Under the pieces are notes generated by a model. The model was not told the DNA's origin. It did no database searches and was given only the letters and a program-made list of their open reading frames with translations. The translations under genes and the position numbers were made by a program. Below, piece by piece: positions 60,095 through 64,000 of a stretch of DNA of 64,000 nt. How positions within the stretch are numbered: position 1 is the first letter of the stretch; every line of letters starts with the position of its first letter. The DNA comes from Eutypa lata (lineage: Eukaryota; Ascomycota; Sordariomycetes; Xylariales; Diatrypaceae): assembly GCA_022661535.1 (NCBI GenBank), contig JAKULF010000003.1:2356001-2420000 (forward strand), written 5' to 3'.

Positions 60095-62533
60095 TCAAGA
60101 AACTGAAGGCCGCCGTATTTCCTCCTTCGCAAACGAATCCTTCTCGATCGCGGCCTCCATCATCTCCTTCCCACTAATTATCGACGTGGTGCAGATCACG
60201 ATATTTCGGCGACCTAGAAATGGCAACATCATTAGCATATGGAGAATTTGGGGGTTGAAGCATGCTGGAAAGAACCTTAACCAACCTTCTTCTTGCTTTG
60301 CGATAAATCGCAATGCCGCAATTTCAGTGAAAGTCACACCACCAACAAATACCACGAATACCGTTTTCTTATCGCCACCTCCAGACAAAAGCGCCCTGGC
60401 CTTGACTGCTTTGTCTTCGCCTTTCTGCACCTCGTCAAAAGTCTGGCCACGTGCATGTTTCACCGCCTCATCGAATCCTCGCCAGCCTTGTGCGCCGCCC
60501 CCTGCAGTTGCACCTACGCCCGTAATACCGTTTCCTCGGGTAATGGAAAGGATATACTGTTTCTGTAGGAGGCATTGGACTAATCGAATAGAGAGCGGCG
60601 CATATCCGCTGTAGACGTAGGCTATGTCGTTGGGGGTTTGTTCGTTTACCTCGTCAACAATTAGGCGAAGCTGTTTACGCAAGTAGGTGTAATTGGTTTT
60701 AGTGCCCGTTGCGGATCCCGACCCTGGCATTGGGATCATACTAGCCATAGGTGATGCTCGCGATAGGAATAATTGAAGTTTTTCCAAGTTATGAAGCGTT
60801 AGTATGTGCTGGTATCCATAGCCTTGTAGGACTAATCGTCTGAATTGGTCGAAATCTTTAGACTTAATACCACCAGAAATACACGAGTAGATACAAAGGA
60901 GCCTGAGAATGTCAGATAATGGCATATCTCTGGCGATTAGCTCTTCAATCGCGTCAAACTGTGAGCTCGGATCAGCACCAGCGGCGAGATTTTGTTGAAC
61001 TTCTAATAAGCGACTGAACTGATCGGTTTGTGTATGCTTCAAAATCTCTTCCACTAGGCCTGTATGGATTTTTAAGCTCTGGTGCTCAGCCTGATATCCT
61101 GGAAGTTTCTTCACAAAATCCTTGAGCTCTGCAGCTGTCTTAGTAGTATGACGGCTCTCGTAGTCATTCTGTAAGCGCCGTGCTACCTTGTTGAGAAGGG
61201 TGCCAACAATGGCAAAATTCGTATCGCGGAGTCCATCATAGAGCTTGTCAGATGAATCTAATTGAACCTTGCGCTTTCTCGGAGCAGTGCTAGGTACGGT
61301 GGGTTGTGTCGTCCCTTGTGATGAGGTTTGGGGGGGAGGTCCAACAACGGTGGAATCGACATCGATTTGATTGTTCTGAATGCCCCAGACTTCATCAATG
61401 AGTCCCTCATACGTCAGTTGGGTGAGTAAAGGCGTAACGAAATCAACCTCGCGGTCTATTATTATGACACTCTCACTAGTGTTACTAGGTGTGAGCCCGG
61501 CTTTAGTCGTTTCACTCGCGTTTTCCCCAGCCATAAGTTCTTGTCTCATTCGTGATAGAAGTTCTGCTACACGCTTTGCGTTATCACCTTTACCGATGAT
61601 ACGAGGAAACAGTCCATGTTTCGACTGGATGCCCATCAGAGCCTTGGCCATCAAGAAGGTGGGTGTGGTGTCCTTGCTCAGATAAAGGTCTCGGAAGGAA
61701 GAATCGAGCTCGAGGGATAGGACATCTTGTTCGAGGGGAAAGAAGTATAAAGGAAGTTCGGCAATGTTGACATCGCCTAGCACACCAGCTTCTTCCAATA
61801 ATTTATCAGAGACTAGAGTTCGGCGGGGCACCCAGAATATGTGAAACTCATGACCTGTCTGGCTCTCACGTTGAAGTCGTTTTAACTGCTCTATTGAGAT
61901 GTTAGTATGTAATAGCGGCACCTAGTGAATCTTCAACGACCGAAAGAAAAATCCACCCGTAATGTTGGCAATATTGCCTTACAAGGTGAGATAAGATCTG
62001 AATGTTGTGAGATTTACTGAACGTCCGTATTTCATTCATTTGTGGACTTCCTCATTCAAACAACATAGAACGAAAGAGCGCGAGCCCATGTATAGCCTAA
62101 CATAGAAGAGTCGAAGGGGTATAAATTTAAATTGCTGACCTGCGATAGATTGGGCATGAAGAGCGGATTCGCCCCGGGCCATAAAGACGACATTGCGTTG
62201 ACTCGTATCGGCATTATTGTTTTCAAGGAAAAAGAACTTGTCGACACCATAATCCTGCAAGGTCGACACTTTGACAATGTTGCCGATCGGGCCGGCTAAG
62301 CTACGCTCGATGACAAGATTCTTCTTCCCACGGACCTAGAAAAAAGCTGTTTCATTAGGAAATGTATCTCAATGATTGTTAATGGCGGACTTGAGCCTGA
62401 ATAGTGATGGTTACGAGCGCTTCGCCTTCATTTTGGTTGGGTTTGCCTTACGTACGCCTTCTAAGAGATAGAGAAGGTCTTTCCGAGCCTTATCTCTAAT
62501 GTGCTCGACATCAAACCCCACATGAGGAGCCAT
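60095..62533 (-). CDS. VPS33: vacuolar sorting protein VPS33, Sec1/Munc18 family
   Basis: Exons are 62533-62456, 62335-62140, 61890-60286 and 60213-60095, giving 665 residues, the normal size. VPS33 is the SM subunit of the HOPS and CORVET tethering complexes and promotes SNARE assembly at endosomes and the vacuole. The start is MAPHVGFDVEHIRDKARKDL. Exons 1 and 2 join as LLEG-VRGKKNLVIERSL. Exons 2 and 3 join at QSIA-EQLKRLQRESQTGHEF, after a perfect ACTAAC branch in a 249 nt intron. Later landmarks are FWVPRRTLVSDKLLEEAG, ESVIIIDREVDFVTPLLTQLTYEGLIDE (the SM family hallmark) and AKQEEG-RRNIVICTTSII. The last intron, 60214-60285, is a multiple of three with no stop, so failure to remove it would insert 24 residues. 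Confidence 0.95.
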
Positions 62534-63731
62534 CGCGAGCTCTTCATGGGGGTAGGTAGTAGTGTTGGTGTTTTATTAACCAAGAAAATCAGGTTGCTGA
62601 TTCTTGGGTCTTGGGGTTTCGTCTTTCTATTCAATAAACATGCAGCAGCCTGGATTTCCGCTACTTCGGAGAGGCAATGCTGGTATGGAGAGTCGGAGCT
62701 TCAATGCAGAAGTAATTTACGTAAGTAGGTACCCACTTAAGCACTAACGTATTAACCTAGTGGGAAGTTGCAATTGGCCGTCCCTGGGAGCTTTCAGCTC
62801 CACCTTGTTTTCCTTCTCACCCGGTCACCCTGTCACGCCTGTCATCTTTTATCGACAAGCCGGCGTTAAATAGCTTACCTGGGCCCGACGCGACGTCACG
62901 CTTTCAGGGGTCTACAAAACGACCCCACGTTTGCTTTGCTTCTTGTGAGGTTTCACCAACCCATGATTGATTGAGGGGAACTTGGAGATAGAAGCACTTT
63001 AAGATGTTGGCTCATTGCACTACCGAGTTACCTCAGTCAGGTAAGTATGTGCCCTTAGTAGAGCCAGAGGAAACTGACAATCTTGAAGCTAAAGTGTGTA
63101 AAGATACGTGTGGATGGTAGTCAAATTATGTGTCCTTAACTGTAAAACGATCTAATCGTTTATATCTATGAACTGTATACTATGGTATACCCAGTCCTAT
63201 GCTATATTAATATAGGTCATGCATTTCGTATTTGAGGTATTCTTAGTTTAACTACTTACATTCCCTCCAAAATTTCAGCATAGTGTTACATAGTGAGGCG
63301 AGCCTAGATTATATTCAAATAGACACACGATATCAGTATGACTGGCATTAATAAGTGGCCGCTTGTCTTTCCATAGCTCAATTCCATTTTCATCGTTCTC
63401 TGCAGTTGCCAATGAGCAACAGATATAGACTATATGTCCCGACCTAGAGGTATGTAGTAGACAAACGTTGTGCCTCTCCTATTTAACTCGAATGTTGTCG
63501 AGATACCTCCCCTTCTCTTTGCCTAGCAGCCTAGTAAGGGGGGACCATACGAAGGTTCAGTTCCGAAAGGGTCGAAACCATCTTTCAGGTAGCGCCTCCA
63601 CGGTTAACCTTATCAAAAACCTTCTGATGTATGCAATTCCCTAATGCCAAACCAGATTCGCAACGCCAAGCTCGAAAATCCATGCTGCAAATTCATCATT
63701 CACGTCCCAAGGTACCTCCCCATCGCGCGCT
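62534..63731. promoter_or_regulatory. upstream region of VPS33 and 3' flank of the UBE2W-type gene
   Basis: 1.2 kb without a recognisable gene. It must contain the VPS33 promoter. Confidence 0.5.
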
Positions 63732-64000
63732 TCATACGGTGTTATCATGATAGTAAAAGTTGATGTCTCTGGGTCTCAAACGGTTGCCTCGAACAAATTC
63801 CTCATCACCCGGTGGCCGTTCGTTCTTGGTGTTCCCTGTTAGCATGCTCTGGAGGCTCATGCATACACTCTCCACGTTCTGCACCGGACTCCATCCTTGG
63901 TTGCCGAGTAGGTCTAGGCATATGATGCCATTCGAGTAGATGTGAGGATGCATCGGTATCGGTCGGTTGTCCAGCTTCACAAATGTCACCTCTGGGGGCT
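63732..64000 (-). CDS. UBE2W-type ubiquitin-conjugating enzyme, N-terminus beyond the right edge
   Basis: The frame runs from the window edge to a TAA-type stop at 63732 and covers the C-terminal two thirds of a UBC fold. The visible order is PPEVTFVKLDNRP, then HPHIYSNGIICLDLL with the catalytic Cys, then NQGWSPVQNVESVCMSLQSML, then the C-terminal RDINFYYHDNTV. The HPH.YSNG.IC core and the YHD(N/D)T ending are characteristic of UBE2W (S. pombe Ubc16), which attaches ubiquitin to disordered protein N-termini. All visible sequence is intact. The start codon and at least one exon lie outside the window. Confidence 0.92.
   Translation of the reverse strand, partial: PPEVTFVKLDNRPIPMHPHIYSNGIICLDLLGNQGWSPVQNVESVCMSLQSMLTGNTKNERPPGDEEFVRGNRLRPRDINFYYHDNTV

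Noticed and set aside
1..64000. tRNA, rRNA or CRISPR features
   Set aside because: I saw no cloverleaf with GTTCGA-type T-loop in the right context, no rRNA sequence and no regularly spaced repeats. A covariance-model scan was not possible.

Overview
The window is nuclear DNA of a filamentous ascomycete (Pezizomycotina, most likely a Sordariomycete; this is inference). Four things point there. Genes carry short GT..AG introns (46 to 346 nt) with CTAAC-like branch points. The proteins include a CRH-type GPI-anchored cell-wall transglycosylase, a SWIRM/amine-oxidase/HMG histone demethylase and a HET-like fragment. Short GTAGGTAGGTA-type tracts are scattered between genes. A 17 kb block shows the signature of repeat-induced point mutation (RIP).

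Layout. 0 to 3.7 kb is decayed accessory DNA: the 3' part of a probable HET-type gene, a UbiA-like prenyltransferase remnant, an alpha/beta-hydrolase gene with one frame break, and an ATG-less open fragment. About 3.7 to 20.86 kb is an almost pure A+T block with no usable reading frame, poor in CpA/TpG but keeping CpG. It contains one 140 bp direct repeat pair and a (TAA)n(TTA)n tract. From 20.9 kb normal genic DNA resumes: a CYP52-type P450 (+), an ARO8-like aminotransferase (-), a CorA-like transporter (+), a CRH glucan/chitin transglycosylase (-), then a weak stretch (31.8 to 37.5 kb) with only membrane-protein fragments. A tandem pair of related unrecognised genes lies at 37.5 to 40.7 kb, followed by a small charged nuclear-type protein. 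At 45.1 to 46.0 kb sits an 872 bp element with 81 bp terminal inverted repeats and an AT-rich core.

From 46.9 kb on the genes are housekeeping: DNA topoisomerase I (-), ATP synthase gamma (+), an LSD1-type demethylase (-), VPS33 (-) and, cut by the right edge, a UBE2W-type ubiquitin-conjugating enzyme (-). They do not form one pathway. The arrangement is a conserved core next to a repeat-decayed accessory segment. No secondary-metabolite cluster, CRISPR array, tRNA or rRNA was recognised. Exon coordinates were derived by hand from reading frames, splice consensus and recalled family alignments.
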